From contig OX595987.1 in assembly GCA_951394045.1 (NCBI GenBank), positions 1,054,001-1,118,000 of the forward strand: a stretch of 64,000 bases of DNA. Direction: 5' to 3'. A program made the position numbers and the translations under genes. The notes below the pieces were generated by a model. The model was not told the DNA's origin and searched no databases. It saw only the letters and a program-made list of their open reading frames with translations. The DNA comes from Nitzschia sp. DOCU1. Lineage: Eukaryota > Bacillariophyta > Bacillariophyceae > Bacillariales > Bacillariaceae. Below, piece by piece: positions 63,626 through 64,000 of the stretch. The first letter of the stretch is position 1; every line of letters begins with the position of its first letter.

Positions 63626-64000
63626 ATGTTGGCTTCACAGGCGGGAGCCGGCGGCGAGGGAATGCCGGAACTGCTTAGTCCGACCAAACGAAGCAGCGTG
63701 CTGAAAAAGACATTCAAGGTGATTGGAAAAGTGGGAAAAGTCACGCCGAAGTTTAAAAGCAAGAGCAAGAAGAATGAGATGGAACTCATGAACAGTTGTG
63801 CCAGCTTTGATTTTGAAGCATCCGATCGAAGCGAGGAAGAGGAAGAAGACGATCTGCAGGAAGAGGACCTGGACGCCGAATTGACTGGAGACGAGGAAGA
63901 AGGAGACAGAGTAGACGATCATGACGTCGAGAAATCTCCGCAAAAGGTGCCAAGCAGCAAACGATCGCCTTCTGCAACCCTCAGAAGTAGTTCTCGCGCT
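63626..64000 (+). CDS. Start of an acidic/basic low-complexity protein (3' partial)
   Basis: The ATG at 63626 opens a frame with no stop to the window edge (125 codons). The first 65 residues are basic (LSPTKRSSVLKKTFKVIGK, KFKSKSKK), then an acidic run (SEEEEEDDLQEEDLDAEL, DEEEGDR) begins. The alternation suits a nuclear, chromatin or disordered regulatory protein. Nothing more specific can be said because the rest is missing. Confidence 0.6.
   Translation, partial: MLASQAGAGGEGMPELLSPTKRSSVLKKTFKVIGKVGKVTPKFKSKSKKNEMELMNSCASFDFEASDRSEEEEEDDLQEEDLDAELTGDEEEGDRVDDHDVEKSPQKVPSSKRSPSATLRSSSRA

Overview
The window looks like nuclear chromosomal DNA of a pennate diatom, most likely Phaeodactylum tricornutum. 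This is inferred from gene content, not from a database search. It encodes a fucoxanthin-chlorophyll a/c protein with an ASAFAP-type bipartite plastid leader. Several other proteins carry comparable leaders: transketolase, Obg, an EttA-type ABC protein and one unknown. There is also a Cdc48 with an N-terminal signal peptide, as expected for the symbiont-derived ERAD-like machinery of complex plastids. Genes are dense, on both strands, with 0-8 short GT-AG introns of mostly 60-180 bp. Many genes form divergent pairs 340-500 bp apart.

Layout. 1-8.9 kb: the end of a response-regulator gene, a secretory/membrane coiled-coil protein, a BET-like bromodomain protein with three N-terminal beta-type repeats, and RPB10 divergent from a small basic protein. 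10.0-20.6 kb: a nine-exon ATR checkpoint kinase. 20.7-29.1 kb: an M50 protease divergent from a mitochondrial ATP synthase subunit d, a repeat-rich relic region, 3-hydroxyacyl-CoA dehydrogenase, an LHC protein, and the small subunit of DNA primase. 29.6-36.5 kb: an ARMC6 homologue divergent from a small coiled-coil protein, then a GHMP kinase divergent from a plastid EttA-like ABC protein. 36.5-41.7 kb: a peroxisomal-type carrier divergent from an LDAH-like hydrolase, a plastid protein of unknown function, and uracil phosphoribosyltransferase. 42.0-49.2 kb: symbiont-type CDC48 divergent from plastid Obg, then a long coiled-coil protein. 49.9-59.2 kb: an unknown protein, a PPR-SMR protein with a very long Arg/Asp-rich tail, and a VPS9-domain protein followed by a decayed duplicate of its own 3' end. 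60.5-64 kb: plastid transketolase and the start of an acidic/basic protein that runs off the window.

The genes do not form one pathway. Recurrent themes are genome maintenance and transcription (ATR, primase, RPB10, BET) and plastid biogenesis and metabolism (LHC, transketolase, Obg, EttA-like, CDC48). All gene models are manual splice reconstructions. Reading frames were checked across every junction, and coordinates are exact only in so far as those splice choices are right. The most unusual observations are an RPB10 gene split so finely that only splicing reveals it, introns at matching positions in both ABC cassettes of one gene, a palindromic TACCWGGTA element enriched between genes, decayed 3'-end duplications behind two genes, and a GTCTGAAA-palindrome repeat cluster flanking a gene relic.
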